59,487 bases of DNA from Fimbriimonadales bacterium (GTDB taxonomy: Bacteria > Armatimonadota > Fimbriimonadia > Fimbriimonadales > GBS-DC). A program made the translations under genes and the position numbers. Location: the NCBI GenBank assembly GCA_026003075.1, contig BPGO01000011.1, positions 1-59,487 on the forward strand. The letters run 5' to 3'. Below the pieces are notes generated by a model that saw only the letters and a list, made by a program, of their open reading frames with translations, made no database searches and was not told the origin of the DNA. Position 1 is the stretch's first letter. Every line of letters begins with the position of its first letter. Shown in pieces: positions 16,102 through 25,652 of this stretch.

Positions 16102-17973
16102 ATGGGGCGCTGGCTGGTTGTGCTGTGCGTGTTGGTCTCCTCGCTAACGGCGGGGATGGTGGCGCTGCAGCGCGTGCGCGTGGAGCAGTCTAACCGCGCG
16201 GTCGAGTTGGTGCTGGATTATCCCGATGTCGCGCAGTGGGCGAGTGCGGAAGGCAAGACGGTCGCCGAGTGGCTGCGCCGTTTCGACACACCGTTTAGCG
16301 TCGCGCTCACCGAGGAGACGCTGGCGGACTGGGGCGTGCCCGTGCCTGCATCGTCGCCGACCTACCTGCTGAGCGAGGCGCGATTCCACCAGGCGAAGCG
16401 AATGCTCGCTCTGAAAGCGCGGGTGGAGTTGGAACCGCCCCCAGATACGCCCGCGGTGGAAATACGGTCGGAGCACGGAGCGCGGTTCTGGGTTGTGGGC
16501 GACGAAGCGACAGTGCGCCAAATCGGGCTGGGCTTAGACCCGTTGCAGATGGAGCAAGTACGCGCCGGTGGCAAGCCAGTTGTGGCGCGACTGCTCAATC
16601 CGCAGGGCATCACCCCCCTTGCCCTGCGCGGCAGTCTGCTCTTGGCGCGAGAGCAGGGCGCAACGCTGCTCATCTTCGCAGGCGATCAGGTACTGGGCTA
16701 CCGACGCGGGCTGGAAGCGACCGCGCAGAGCATTCGGGCAAACGCGCAACGCTTCGGCGCCCTCGAGTTCGCCAAACAGATGGGGACAACACACCTCACC
16801 CTCTCAATCCCCGACCGCACCGTGCGCGTCCACAGCATCGGTCTCGCGGAGTCGCTTCCGCTTACCCCGAACGAGATTGTGGAGCGGCTGGAGCGTGCTG
16901 TGCAAGAGCGCAACATTCGGGTGGTGTATCTGCGTGCTGCGGGAGCGGATACCGCCCTACTGCGCGAGATTCTGCAAGACCTCACCCGTAGACTCCATCG
17001 TTCGGGCTACACGATTCGCGAGTCGGGTGCGCGCCCGTTCGACGCGCTTCAGCCTGCGTGGTGGCAGTATGCGCTGATTGGGCTGGGCGTGGGCGTGCTG
17101 ATCGGCTGGCTGGTGGCGACGATTCGTCCGCAGGGGCTGTGGCGATTCGCCCCGATTGTGTTGGGGGTTGCGTTCGCAGGGTTGTGTCTGCATCCGCATG
17201 GGCGTAAAATCGCTGCACTTATGGCGGCGTTGCTGTTCCCCACCGTGGGGATCGTCGCGTTGGCGAGCATCGTGGGGCGCCCCCAACCTCATTCCCTGCG
17301 CGGGGCGGCGAATGTGAGTCTCTTCAACCTCGCCGCGTTAATTCCTCTCCCCTTCGCGTGGAGTCTGCTGGGCGCGTTGCACATCGTGGGACTGCTCAGC
17401 GAGACGCCGTTCCTCATCAAAGCCGACCAGTTCGCAGGGGTGAAACTGGCGCATGCGCTGCCCCTGCTGCTGGTGTTGGGATTTTACGCTGCGCGGAGCG
17501 TGGGGCGCTGGGATTTCTGGCGCGACTGGCTGGCGCGCCCTGTGCTGTGGGGTCAGGTGGCGCTCGCGTTGGTGATTCTTGGCGCGTTGGGGTTTATGCT
17601 CGTGCGCACGGGCAACGAAGCGCCTGGCGCAGTGCCCGACTGGGAGTTGCGCCTACGTGCCCTCCTGGAGACCGTGATGAATGTTCGCCCGCGCACCAAA
17701 GAGTTCCTGATTGGGCATCCTGCGCTGGTCATTGCTATCGCGATGCTCCTGTCGGGGCAGACGCGCTGGGCGCCATTGGCGATGTTTCTGGCGGCGATCG
17801 GGCAGGTCTCTATCGTAAACACCTTCTGCCACCTGCACAGCCCGCTGCTCGTCTCGCTTCAGCGCACAGGATGGGGTATATTGATAGGCGTAGGCTTGGG
17901 ATTGATGTTGCTCGCTCTCTGGAAGGCGATTGATCATCGCCGAACGCGCCCGGGAGAGAGCGACTTGCATTAG
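16102..17973 (+). CDS. DUF5693-type polytopic membrane protein
   Basis: The 623-residue protein has an N-terminal helix, an extracytoplasmic domain of about 310 residues including HLTLSIPDRTVRVHSIGL and VVYLRA, and then about nine membrane helices from residue 320. This arrangement and the HSIPDR-VR-HSI-like motif match DUF5693, a family often encoded near polysaccharide pyruvyl transferase genes in Firmicutes and Armatimonadota, which suggests an envelope polysaccharide role. It starts 2 bp after the nucleotidase stop, in the same transcription unit. The molecular activity is unknown. Confidence 0.75.
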   Translation: MGRWLVVLCVLVSSLTAGMVALQRVRVEQSNRAVELVLDYPDVAQWASAEGKTVAEWLRRFDTPFSVALTEETLADWGVPVPASSPTYLLSEARFHQAKRMLALKARVELEPPPDTPAVEIRSEHGARFWVVGDEATVRQIGLGLDPLQMEQVRAGGKPVVARLLNPQGITPLALRGSLLLAREQGATLLIFAGDQVLGYRRGLEATAQSIRANAQRFGALEFAKQMGTTHLTLSIPDRTVRVHSIGLAESLPLTPNEIVERLERAVQERNIRVVYLRAAGADTALLREILQDLTRRLHRSGYTIRESGARPFDALQPAWWQYALIGLGVGVLIGWLVATIRPQGLWRFAPIVLGVAFAGLCLHPHGRKIAALMAALLFPTVGIVALASIVGRPQPHSLRGAANVSLFNLAALIPLPFAWSLLGALHIVGLLSETPFLIKADQFAGVKLAHALPLLLVLGFYAARSVGRWDFWRDWLARPVLWGQVALALVILGALGFMLVRTGNEAPGAVPDWELRLRALLETVMNVRPRTKEFLIGHPALVIAIAMLLSGQTRWAPLAMFLAAIGQVSIVNTFCHLHSPLLVSLQRTGWGILIGVGLGLMLLALWKAIDHRRTRPGESDLH

Positions 17974-17987
17974 AAGGAGTACGCCCG

Positions 17988-19082
17988 ATGAAAGGACGAC
18001 GCTTCGCAGGAGTTTTCCTGCTGTGGGGGATCGCGCTGGCAATTGCAGGCGCGACCGAACTGAGAATACTGAACTGGAACATCGCGCGCGCCGTGGGGGC
18101 AAACAACCCGCGCAGCGCACAAGCGCCCTATGTCGCCAAGACGATTAACTACCTCCAGCCCGACATTCTTATCCTGCAGGAAGTCGGGGGCGACACGCGC
18201 ACCAGCTGGAACGCACTCAATCAGGAAGCCGCGCTGGACAACTTCGTGCGCAATAACCTGAGTTATCTGGGCGCAAACCCCGTGCGCAATCGCGACTACT
18301 ATCTGTATGTCAATCGTATCGGCGACGGCTGGATTAGTAACGCGATTATCAGTCGGTATCCGTTTGTGAATATTACGGATGTCAACATCGGTGCGCCGAA
18401 TCGGGGACTCACGATGGGGTTGATCGCCGTTCCCGGCACAAACGGCTTGGGCGTGTTTGGGGCGCACTTCGATTCGGGCGCCGACGATGGGAGTACCATG
18501 CGCCGTCAGACCAACGCGGAGAACACGCGCGACCGAATCCGTGAGTGGCGCATTCGCAACCCGCGCGCTGCCTATCTGTTGGGGGGCGATCTGAACGAGA
18601 ATGAAGACCCCGACCTCGCCTCTATACGCCCGATCAACTCGACCTTGCCCGACGGACGCACCTACGCGCCGATTAGCACCGTCGCCTCGGCGCGCTTGCG
18701 CGACACGATGCCAGTGGACGGATTGGGCGGTAAGCGGACATGGCGCGTAAGCAACACGAATGCCGATTTAGACCATCGCCTCGACCATCTGCTCGTCTCG
18801 CCGACCGAATTGGGACGCGACCGAATCAGCGTGCTACAAGCCGTGATTTTCAACACCCGCCGATTTCCCTCGGGGCAGCTGCCCGCAGGGTTCGAAACCA
18901 CCGACAGCCAGAACGCTTCCGACCACGCCGCGTTGTTCCTACGCTTGCGCATCGACCAGTGGCGCTCCAGCGGCGTTGGTGGGGGCTACTGGGTTCCTGA
19001 GCCGAACAGTTGGGTGATACTGATCGTGTTTTCTGGCGGGGCGGTTGCCCTACGAAAACGCCGTAGAAACCGCACTCGCTGA
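17988..19082 (+). CDS. secreted endonuclease/exonuclease/phosphatase-fold protein with PEP-CTERM tail
   Basis: The 364-residue product has a signal peptide, then an EEP-superfamily domain: LRILNWNIARA, DILILQEVGG, the GGDLNENED motif and the terminal SDHAALFLRL with the catalytic Asp-His. It ends in a sorting signal, VPEPNSWVILIVF followed by RKRRRNR, i.e. Pro-Glu-Pro, a hydrophobic helix and a basic cluster, which directs exosortase-type processing to the cell surface. DNase or phosphodiesterase activity is likely. A ribosome site (AAGGAG) precedes the ATG. No exosortase gene is in the window. Confidence 0.85.
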   Translation: MKGRRFAGVFLLWGIALAIAGATELRILNWNIARAVGANNPRSAQAPYVAKTINYLQPDILILQEVGGDTRTSWNALNQEAALDNFVRNNLSYLGANPVRNRDYYLYVNRIGDGWISNAIISRYPFVNITDVNIGAPNRGLTMGLIAVPGTNGLGVFGAHFDSGADDGSTMRRQTNAENTRDRIREWRIRNPRAAYLLGGDLNENEDPDLASIRPINSTLPDGRTYAPISTVASARLRDTMPVDGLGGKRTWRVSNTNADLDHRLDHLLVSPTELGRDRISVLQAVIFNTRRFPSGQLPAGFETTDSQNASDHAALFLRLRIDQWRSSGVGGGYWVPEPNSWVILIVFSGGAVALRKRRRNRTR

Positions 19083-19100
19083 ACAGGTATACTTTTCGCA

Positions 19101-20462
19101 GTGGCAGTCTGGAATCGCATCGATCCCTCGCGCTGGCAACTGGATTGGGAAGGCATTCGTAGAGGCGAGTACTCCGATCGGTATTTCTACAACGGCGTGC
19201 GCATTCTGGAGCAACTCGCCCGTGAAGATTACCGTTTCGCGGGCTACTCCACGCGCCTCGAGCAACAGGGTTTGAATCCGCGCCTACCCGTTCCTATCAG
19301 TGAGATGCTGGTGGAGATGCAGTTTTTCTCCCGACGCGCGCCCTTTACTGTGGTTGCAGGTACAGACGCCGCGCTGGCGATACTCCAACAGGCAACGGGC
19401 TACTGGGAAGGCGATCGGTTCGTTAACACCGCCCACCTGCTGGAGGTGGAAGCCGTTCACGACGGGTATCGCGCCCCGTATGCGGGCAACGCACTGGAAG
19501 TAACACCCATTCTCAAGGTGCGTGGGCGGTATCGCGACTTCGCGTTGCTGGAGACGCCCTTGCTCGGCGTGCTGACCCGCATGAGTCGCATCGCCACGAA
19601 TGTTTATCGTATGTTGGAGGCGGCGCGAGGCAAACCCGTGCTGTTCTTCCCCGCACGGTTCGACCTGCCGCACACGCAACGCTATGACGGCTACGCCTAC
19701 TATGTAGGAGTGCAACGCTATAACCTCGACTACAACGCCCAAACGCCTGCGATTGTCTCCACCCCTGAGCAGACGCGCCTGTGGGACGGTGTTGCTGGGG
19801 GCACAACGGCGCACGCGATGATTGCCACCTTCCTGGGCGATGTGGTGGAACTGATGCTCCAGTTTGCGCGAATCATGCCCCCTGAACTGCGGCGGGTTGC
19901 ATTAGTAGATTTCGATAACGACTGCATCGGCGCGGCACGCGCGGTCGCCAAAGCGTTCTTCGAGCGCTATCGGTCGGCGCTGGAGCGCGGCGATATCGAC
20001 ACGGCGCAACGCTATATCCTGCACGGCGTGCGCCCCGATACCAGCGCGAACCTCATCGACAGAAGCCTACAAGACGAACCCGACGCAGCCCAATGGTATG
20101 GAGTGAACCCACGGCTGATCTTCAAACTGCGTGAGGGTTTAGACACGGCGTGGCAAGAGTGGGGCTTACCCCCCGAATGGCGCGAGCGTGCGCAACAGTA
20201 CTGCCGCGCTATCCAGATTGTGGCGACGGGCGGCTTCAATGAGCAGCGCATCCGCACTTTTGAAGAGGCGGGCGCGCCCGTCGATGTGTATGGCGTCGGC
20301 TCCGCTTTCCTCAGTAACAGCACAACCGACGGCACGAACACCGACTTCACCGCCGATGTGGTGCGGGTTTGTGTGGACGGGCGCTGGATTCCCCTTGCGA
20401 AAGCGGGGCGCGAGCCACGCGAGAACCCTGACCTGGAGCGAATCCCCATGCAGCGCGTTTGA
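19101..20462 (+). CDS. pncB: nicotinate phosphoribosyltransferase
   Basis: The 453-residue protein fits the nicotinate/nicotinamide phosphoribosyltransferase family: TGYWEGDRFVNTAHLLEVEA and LLETPLLGVLTRMSRIATN in the N-terminal half, VALVDFDND in the barrel, and IVATGGFNEQRIRTFEEAGA then VDVYGVGSAFLSN near the end, where the family has its phosphate-binding SGG and GxGT. It converts nicotinate and PRPP to nicotinate mononucleotide for NAD salvage. The start is a GTG placed 7 nt behind a TATACT box (19088-19093), a clear leaderless case. A nicotinamide-using enzyme is a less likely alternative. Confidence 0.82.
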   Translation: MAVWNRIDPSRWQLDWEGIRRGEYSDRYFYNGVRILEQLAREDYRFAGYSTRLEQQGLNPRLPVPISEMLVEMQFFSRRAPFTVVAGTDAALAILQQATGYWEGDRFVNTAHLLEVEAVHDGYRAPYAGNALEVTPILKVRGRYRDFALLETPLLGVLTRMSRIATNVYRMLEAARGKPVLFFPARFDLPHTQRYDGYAYYVGVQRYNLDYNAQTPAIVSTPEQTRLWDGVAGGTTAHAMIATFLGDVVELMLQFARIMPPELRRVALVDFDNDCIGAARAVAKAFFERYRSALERGDIDTAQRYILHGVRPDTSANLIDRSLQDEPDAAQWYGVNPRLIFKLREGLDTAWQEWGLPPEWRERAQQYCRAIQIVATGGFNEQRIRTFEEAGAPVDVYGVGSAFLSNSTTDGTNTDFTADVVRVCVDGRWIPLAKAGREPRENPDLERIPMQRV

Positions 20463-20515
20463 GGCAGTGCGCTCACTGAATGGCGTCGCTCTGCCCTTCC
20501 GCTCCTTACCGCACC

Positions 20516-23500
20516 TCAAATCGCACCCATGCCCGCCCGAATCTCCAACTTCGGGGGGCGCACCAGCGGCTTCGACGAGCGCAGGAGGATCTCAAAACGC
20601 AACACGCCCGATGCAGGCAGGTCGTCCTCCGTGAGAATCTGGTATGAGACGCCCTGCTGCAACAGGCTCGCGCCCGTGCGGTTCAGCCACTCCACACCAT
20701 CGGGCAAGGCGGCTACAAGCGCAATCGGTCCCTGAATTGCTTGCCCACGGATGTTGGTAATTCGCCCTCTCAGGCGATAAGCATCGACGCGCGGGTCGTA
20801 GCGCATCGGTTCCAGAACCAACCGATAGCCTGAATCGAGCGTCGGCATCGCCTGCAAGGTATAGGTCGCCGCCGTTTGCAGGGTTACTGCCGCTGTGCCG
20901 GGATTGTTCACGATGTTCGGCTGGGGGGGCAGGAACTGGTTCGTCACGAAACTGTTATGGGGTGGACGCGCCCCCAGCGTCCCGCGCCGCGAATCGTAGG
21001 CGGATAAGATCGCGCCTGTCTCGCCTGTCGTCAGCAACGCGGCAAACAGCCCCAGCGGACGGTTCGCCTTACGCCCCTCGAAAAGCACACTGAGCGGTAT
21101 CGCGATTTCCAAGCCGGTTGGGGGGTCGGTCGGGTTGTTGCGCGGACGCCAGGTGATTCGCGCCGGCACGCCCTGCAGCCAGTTCAGACGGTTCGGGTCA
21201 ATCCGGTATGCGCCCGCTTCTGCGCCCACCAGCGGCGGCAAGACGGCGTCGCCCACAAAATCCGCCTCGGGAGCAGAATGCAGCCCCTTATGACGAAACA
21301 CGCCGATAGCAAACTCCGCGCCGAAACCGGCTGGCGGTGTAAGCTTGCGGTTCGAAATCAGTCGCGCCGCAGGGCCGCTATCGTCGCTGAGCTGGTTGAG
21401 CTGCGCCAGCCCGCTGCCCAGTCCGAAGTCCACATCCAGATACAAAACCACCCCATTGAGCAGGTTCTCCGCCGTGTCAACGCGCCCTGCCACGCCGATG
21501 TAGAGGTTTTTGTGATCGTTGCGCACATAGAGCGCGTCCAGCCGATTCAGGTTCGAACTCGGCGTTCGGCTCTGTGTCGCGACTGGTGCGCCCAAGTCGT
21601 TCAGGTCGCCGTCGACCGCCACGCGCCCTTCGGAACGACGCAGATAGAAAAAGGCATAGAAATCGGTGAACAGTCCCGGACGGCTACCCGTGTCGGCGAA
21701 CACACGCACCTGAAGCCCATGCAACCCTTGAGGTAAGCCGCTGAGATCGATGTCGCGCAGTTCGAATTCGCCGTTTGTGAGGCGCGCCATCGCCACGAAG
21801 CCGTCCGCCAGACCCTCGGGCGTGTTTTGCAGGGGCTGCAGGGAACCTAACGGCATCCCGTTGTTCAATCTGACCAGCGCACTGACGCCGGTAGTGTCGG
21901 TGCGCACGCGAATCGTGAGGCGGTCGCCTGTCACGGTCGCCGCTTCGAAACTGCGCCCTGAGGCGTAGAGTCCGCCGGGCGTGTTCACAGTCTGAAAGGG
22001 ATACTCGGCGTCGGTGGACGCATCGAACAGGCGTACGGGACGCACGCCCGACACCGGTTGCGGCGTGCGCGGCGCATACAACACATATCCGTAGGCGTTG
22101 TTATCGTTGCCCGGACTGGAGTTCGGGGGCACATTAATCGTTACGCGCCCATCGGAGCCGACTGTGACGGGTGGACGCTGCCCCGAATAGTCAATCAGCA
22201 CCGTGCCCGGCGGAAACGCGGTCTGCACCGTAGCACTCAATGCGGTCAGGTCTCCCCGGTCGTTCAGCCCGACCAGCAGCAGCGCGTGCCCGTTCACTTG
22301 ACGCTCGTAGATGTACAAATCGTTGCTCACCCAGCGATTAACCAGGTCGCCTCGCGCAAACCGTCGACGCACATCTAACAGGCGCAGCAGGCTGTCATCA
22401 CCGTTGCCCAGCGCGTTATAGCGCCCCGGACGCGGGAAATGGCTCCAGTCGTTGGGGTCGATATTGTTCCCATCATAGTAGATCTTCGGTCTGCCCGGTC
22501 GGGTGAGTAACCAGGCGTGCGCGAGGTTATTGGAGCGCGGCGGCCCCTCATCATGGCTCTGCACAAAGCCCACGCCCAGATATCGTGCCAGTCCGCCCAG
22601 CTCGTAGGGCAAACCGGTGTTCGGGTCCGCGCCAATCCCGTTACTCAGCGCCGCACCGATGTCGCCCAGCCCGTTCGCGTTGAAAAGGTTCCGCAGCGTG
22701 AAGTTCATCGGAAAATCCAGCAAATTCATGCCCGTCTTAGCGTATTCACGCAGCTCGTAGGGGTCGCCAGAGTAGACTTCTCCGAACACATAGAGCGAGG
22801 GTTTGAGGCTATAAAGCGTGGGCAACAGGTCGCCGTTGCTGGTTCCGCCGCCGGGCTGCTGTGGCGTGCGTGCGAAAAAGCTGGGCGGCGTATGGCGTAC
22901 CGCATCGATTCGGAAGCCGTCAAAGCCGATCACCGTCGTCAGGAACCAGCCCCAACGCTTTAGGTAGTCGCGAATGTCTTCCGCGTAGGGCTGCCCTGTC
23001 GGATAGTAATGTGGGTTCAACGGGTGGCGCACAAAGCTCGGCTTATTCGCCGCGTTGAACTGCGCGTAGCTGGGCAAATTGAACGCTCCTGTGCGTGTGT
23101 TGTTGCCATCCTCGTGCGCATAGTCCGCCAAGCCCACAAGGTCATAGTTCAGGGTGCCGAACCCGAACGGCGGCGCGTTGTTGAAGTCGATTTCGTTATT
23201 ACTGGGATCAGATGTGGAGCGAATGTGGAAATCTTCAGGGATGACGCCCGGATAGCGGTCGATTGGGGTGCTGGCGCGGTTATCCGCATGGTTGGTCACC
23301 AAGTCACAATAGACCTCCAGCCCCAGTCGCTGCGCGAGGCGTATCAGCTCGATGAGCTCCTGAGTCGTGCCGTACTGCGTCCGTACCGTGCCTTTCTGGA
23401 ATCGGTCGCCCAAGTCGAACAGATCAAAAGGGTTATAGCCTGTGCTGAAGCCTCCCCCGCCCGACTTCACAGGGGAGGGCAGGTAAATCGCGCCGTAGCC

Positions 23501-23998
23501 TGCCTGCACCACTTCGGGCAGGCGCCGCATGATGGTGCGGTAATCGGTTTGGAACCACTGAAGAATTGGCGTCTCGCGAGAGCGCGGCGCATTGCGCACC
23601 CAGACGCTGTAGTTCGCGCCGCCGTTATTGTCATAAACCGTCTGTCCAGAAGTGTGCCGCGCCCGAATATAAAACTGCACATAGGTTCCTGGCGGAAACG
23701 GCGGCAAAACGACATACCACTGCGTATTGCCCCCCGTATTGAAGTCGAATGAGAAATCGTATTCTCGCGTAGTCAACCAATTATCAGTGGTGACGACGAT
23801 TTGTACGGATTGCCCTACCGCGATAGGGTTCGTCTGTGTGGTGACGGTCAGAATCTGCCCTGGGTCAAGCATCCCCAATCGGGAGGGCAGTTGGTGCGAA
23901 CCAGTGGCAAACAGCCTTGTGTTGCCCACCCAGTTCAGTTGCGCTTGCACCCCTGCAAGCAGCACGAGAATGCCCAGCGTCAGCGCGTTGCGTCGCAT
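20516..23998 (-). CDS. large secreted GH13 alpha-amylase family enzyme
   Basis: The 1160-residue protein has a signal peptide (MRRNALTLGILVLLAGVQAQ), an N-terminal beta domain, then a GH13 barrel: YCDLVTNHADNR, GFDGFRIDAVRHT (nucleophile Asp), YVFGEVYSGD (acid Glu) and GFVQSHDEGP (transition-state Asp). About 500 residues follow in beta-rich domains, including a DOMON/CBM9-like region (YVRNDHKNLYIGVAGRVD). It probably degrades external starch or glycogen. The ATG at 23998 lies 6 nt behind TATAAT (24010-24005); the 19-codon longer reading would lie across this promoter and hide the signal peptide. Confidence 0.9.
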   Translation of the reverse strand: MRRNALTLGILVLLAGVQAQLNWVGNTRLFATGSHQLPSRLGMLDPGQILTVTTQTNPIAVGQSVQIVVTTDNWLTTREYDFSFDFNTGGNTQWYVVLPPFPPGTYVQFYIRARHTSGQTVYDNNGGANYSVWVRNAPRSRETPILQWFQTDYRTIMRRLPEVVQAGYGAIYLPSPVKSGGGGFSTGYNPFDLFDLGDRFQKGTVRTQYGTTQELIELIRLAQRLGLEVYCDLVTNHADNRASTPIDRYPGVIPEDFHIRSTSDPSNNEIDFNNAPPFGFGTLNYDLVGLADYAHEDGNNTRTGAFNLPSYAQFNAANKPSFVRHPLNPHYYPTGQPYAEDIRDYLKRWGWFLTTVIGFDGFRIDAVRHTPPSFFARTPQQPGGGTSNGDLLPTLYSLKPSLYVFGEVYSGDPYELREYAKTGMNLLDFPMNFTLRNLFNANGLGDIGAALSNGIGADPNTGLPYELGGLARYLGVGFVQSHDEGPPRSNNLAHAWLLTRPGRPKIYYDGNNIDPNDWSHFPRPGRYNALGNGDDSLLRLLDVRRRFARGDLVNRWVSNDLYIYERQVNGHALLLVGLNDRGDLTALSATVQTAFPPGTVLIDYSGQRPPVTVGSDGRVTINVPPNSSPGNDNNAYGYVLYAPRTPQPVSGVRPVRLFDASTDAEYPFQTVNTPGGLYASGRSFEAATVTGDRLTIRVRTDTTGVSALVRLNNGMPLGSLQPLQNTPEGLADGFVAMARLTNGEFELRDIDLSGLPQGLHGLQVRVFADTGSRPGLFTDFYAFFYLRRSEGRVAVDGDLNDLGAPVATQSRTPSSNLNRLDALYVRNDHKNLYIGVAGRVDTAENLLNGVVLYLDVDFGLGSGLAQLNQLSDDSGPAARLISNRKLTPPAGFGAEFAIGVFRHKGLHSAPEADFVGDAVLPPLVGAEAGAYRIDPNRLNWLQGVPARITWRPRNNPTDPPTGLEIAIPLSVLFEGRKANRPLGLFAALLTTGETGAILSAYDSRRGTLGARPPHNSFVTNQFLPPQPNIVNNPGTAAVTLQTAATYTLQAMPTLDSGYRLVLEPMRYDPRVDAYRLRGRITNIRGQAIQGPIALVAALPDGVEWLNRTGASLLQQGVSYQILTEDDLPASGVLRFEILLRSSKPLVRPPKLEIRAGMGAI

Positions 23999-24033
23999 GG
24001 TTATATTATAGCCCAACTCGCGCTTCGCAGGCG

Positions 24034-24870
24034 TTATCCGAAGAGAACCCGGCACAGCGACTCCAGATTGCCCTCCACGCGCTGGCGTATCGAAGCCGTC
24101 GCTTCGTCGGTGAGGCGAATCGTAGAATCTAACTCGGTGGGGACTTCGGACACTTGCTCAAAATCCCACCGATCCGCCTGCATCACCGCCGCGACGAGCG
24201 GTCGATGGTCGCCCTCAGGCAGAAACGGCGCGTGATGATGGGCGATTGCCTGCACAATCCGCTCGGGCAATCGCCAGTGTTCCGCAATCATCGCACTCAA
24301 ATCGGCATGGTCGCAGCCAAAAGTGTGTAGCTCCCGCTCCAGAAACTGCTCAGGGGCATGGTCTCTCTGTTCCAGCAGTGGGCGATACTGCGCGGGAAAA
24401 TGCGTCAGCAGAAACAGTGAACCGATGTCGTGCAGCAAGCCCGTGATATAGGCGTCTTCCGCCACACGCAACCCCCACCGTGAGGCTTGAGCGATTCCGT
24501 GCGCGTAGCCTGCGCATGCCAACGCATGGCGCCAGAGCCGTTGCTCAGCTTCGCTCACATGGCGCTCCACACGCAGCGCTGACACCATCGCCACACTGAG
24601 CGCGATGCCTCGGATGGAATACACCCCCAGGAGCATAATCGCGCTACGGATTGAACTCACCTGGCGTGCCAAACCGTAGTAGGCTGAGTTCGCCACCTGC
24701 AGTATCTTCCCACATAACACAGGGTCTGCGCTGAGAAGCGACTCCAGCTGCTCGATGGTAGCCGTCTCGGACTCCGCTATCTCCATCAGCCGCGATACCG
24801 TCTGGGGCAGGGGGTGAAGCGTTTTCATCGACGCCTCCACCTCTCGCCGACATAAGCGAACCACACTCAT
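24034..24870 (-). CDS. HDOD-domain signalling protein
   Basis: The 278-residue protein is a single HDOD domain: LPQTVSRLMEIAESE, LLSADPVLCGKILQVANSAYYG and GLLHDIGSLFLL, followed by HHHAPFLPEGDH-like residues (IAHHHAP). HDOD proteins are HD-related, usually without nucleotide hydrolysis, and act in stress, motility and c-di-GMP-linked signalling. Here an HD pair (LLHDIG) remains. It is divergent from rsmG, with a 47-bp shared control region. TACCCT lies 8 nt before the ATG, another possible leaderless start. Confidence 0.85.
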   Translation of the reverse strand: MSVVRLCRREVEASMKTLHPLPQTVSRLMEIAESETATIEQLESLLSADPVLCGKILQVANSAYYGLARQVSSIRSAIMLLGVYSIRGIALSVAMVSALRVERHVSEAEQRLWRHALACAGYAHGIAQASRWGLRVAEDAYITGLLHDIGSLFLLTHFPAQYRPLLEQRDHAPEQFLERELHTFGCDHADLSAMIAEHWRLPERIVQAIAHHHAPFLPEGDHRPLVAAVMQADRWDFEQVSEVPTELDSTIRLTDEATASIRQRVEGNLESLCRVLFG

Positions 24871-24917
24871 TGCCTCATAGGGTATTATGGGTATCTGAAA
24901 TCGTATTCTACAGGGCT

Positions 24918-25652
24918 ATGGAAACACGAATCGGCGACTGGAACCTGCTACCGCAGACCGCGCGGTGGGGACTGACGCTCAGCGAGGTGCAGCAAACCCA
25001 ACTTAGGCAGTACCTGGAACATCTTTACACGGCGAATCGGACGATGAATCTGACGCGCGTACCGCCTGAGCAAGCGGTCGGGCGGCATCTGATCGATTCG
25101 CTGTGCTTGCTGGGCGTCTATGCCCCTCCCGAAGGCGCATGCGCTTTAGATATTGGCGCAGGCGGGGGATTGCCTGGTATCCCCCTCGCGATTGTGCGCC
25201 CGGATGTACGCTTCACCCTGCTCGACTCGCACAGCAAGACGGTGCAGTTCCTGCAGGCGACCTGCGAACTGCTGAGACTCAATGCCGAAGCCGTGCAAGC
25301 CCGCGCCGAGGAATGGGCACACCGTCCCAGCGCCCGTGAGCAGTTTGAGTTCGTGGTTGCGCGCGCGGTCGCGAAAATGCCCATTCTCACAGAACTCATG
25401 ACGCCTTTCCTCAAAATCGGGGGGATCGCGCTCGCGCTCAAGAGCATCAACGAACGGGATGAGATCCGCCGCGCCACACCCGCCGCCGAAATTCTGGGAG
25501 CCACACTTTCCATCGAAACGATCGAATTCGAGACCGAGCAGGGAACCGTGCAACGCGCCGTCGCAGTGTTGCGCAAGCATTCTCCCACGCCCGCCCCGTA
25601 TCCACGCAGCTGGACGCGAATCCTCAAACGCCCGCTCGGAGGCGACGCATGA
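24918..25652 (+). CDS. rsmG: 16S rRNA (guanine527-N7)-methyltransferase
   Basis: The 244-residue methyltransferase has NRTMNLTRV followed by RHLIDSL, the SAM site ALDIGAGGGLPGIPLAI and VVARAVAKMPILTELMTPFL, the standard RsmG (GidB) pattern. It methylates G527 of 16S rRNA with SAM. ATG 24918 was preferred over 24870 because family members begin close to this point and a TATTCT box ends 8 nt before it. rsmG is a classic neighbour of oriC and parAB in bacteria, in keeping with the DnaA boxes 1.9 kb downstream. The glycosyltransferase gene overlaps its stop by 4 bp. Confidence 0.9.
   Translation: METRIGDWNLLPQTARWGLTLSEVQQTQLRQYLEHLYTANRTMNLTRVPPEQAVGRHLIDSLCLLGVYAPPEGACALDIGAGGGLPGIPLAIVRPDVRFTLLDSHSKTVQFLQATCELLRLNAEAVQARAEEWAHRPSAREQFEFVVARAVAKMPILTELMTPFLKIGGIALALKSINERDEIRRATPAAEILGATLSIETIEFETEQGTVQRAVAVLRKHSPTPAPYPRSWTRILKRPLGGDA

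Noticed and set aside
24034..24870. HDOD protein as an active c-di-GMP phosphodiesterase acting with the riboswitch
   Set aside because: It has an HD pair but neither the full HD-GYP signature nor the GYP motif.
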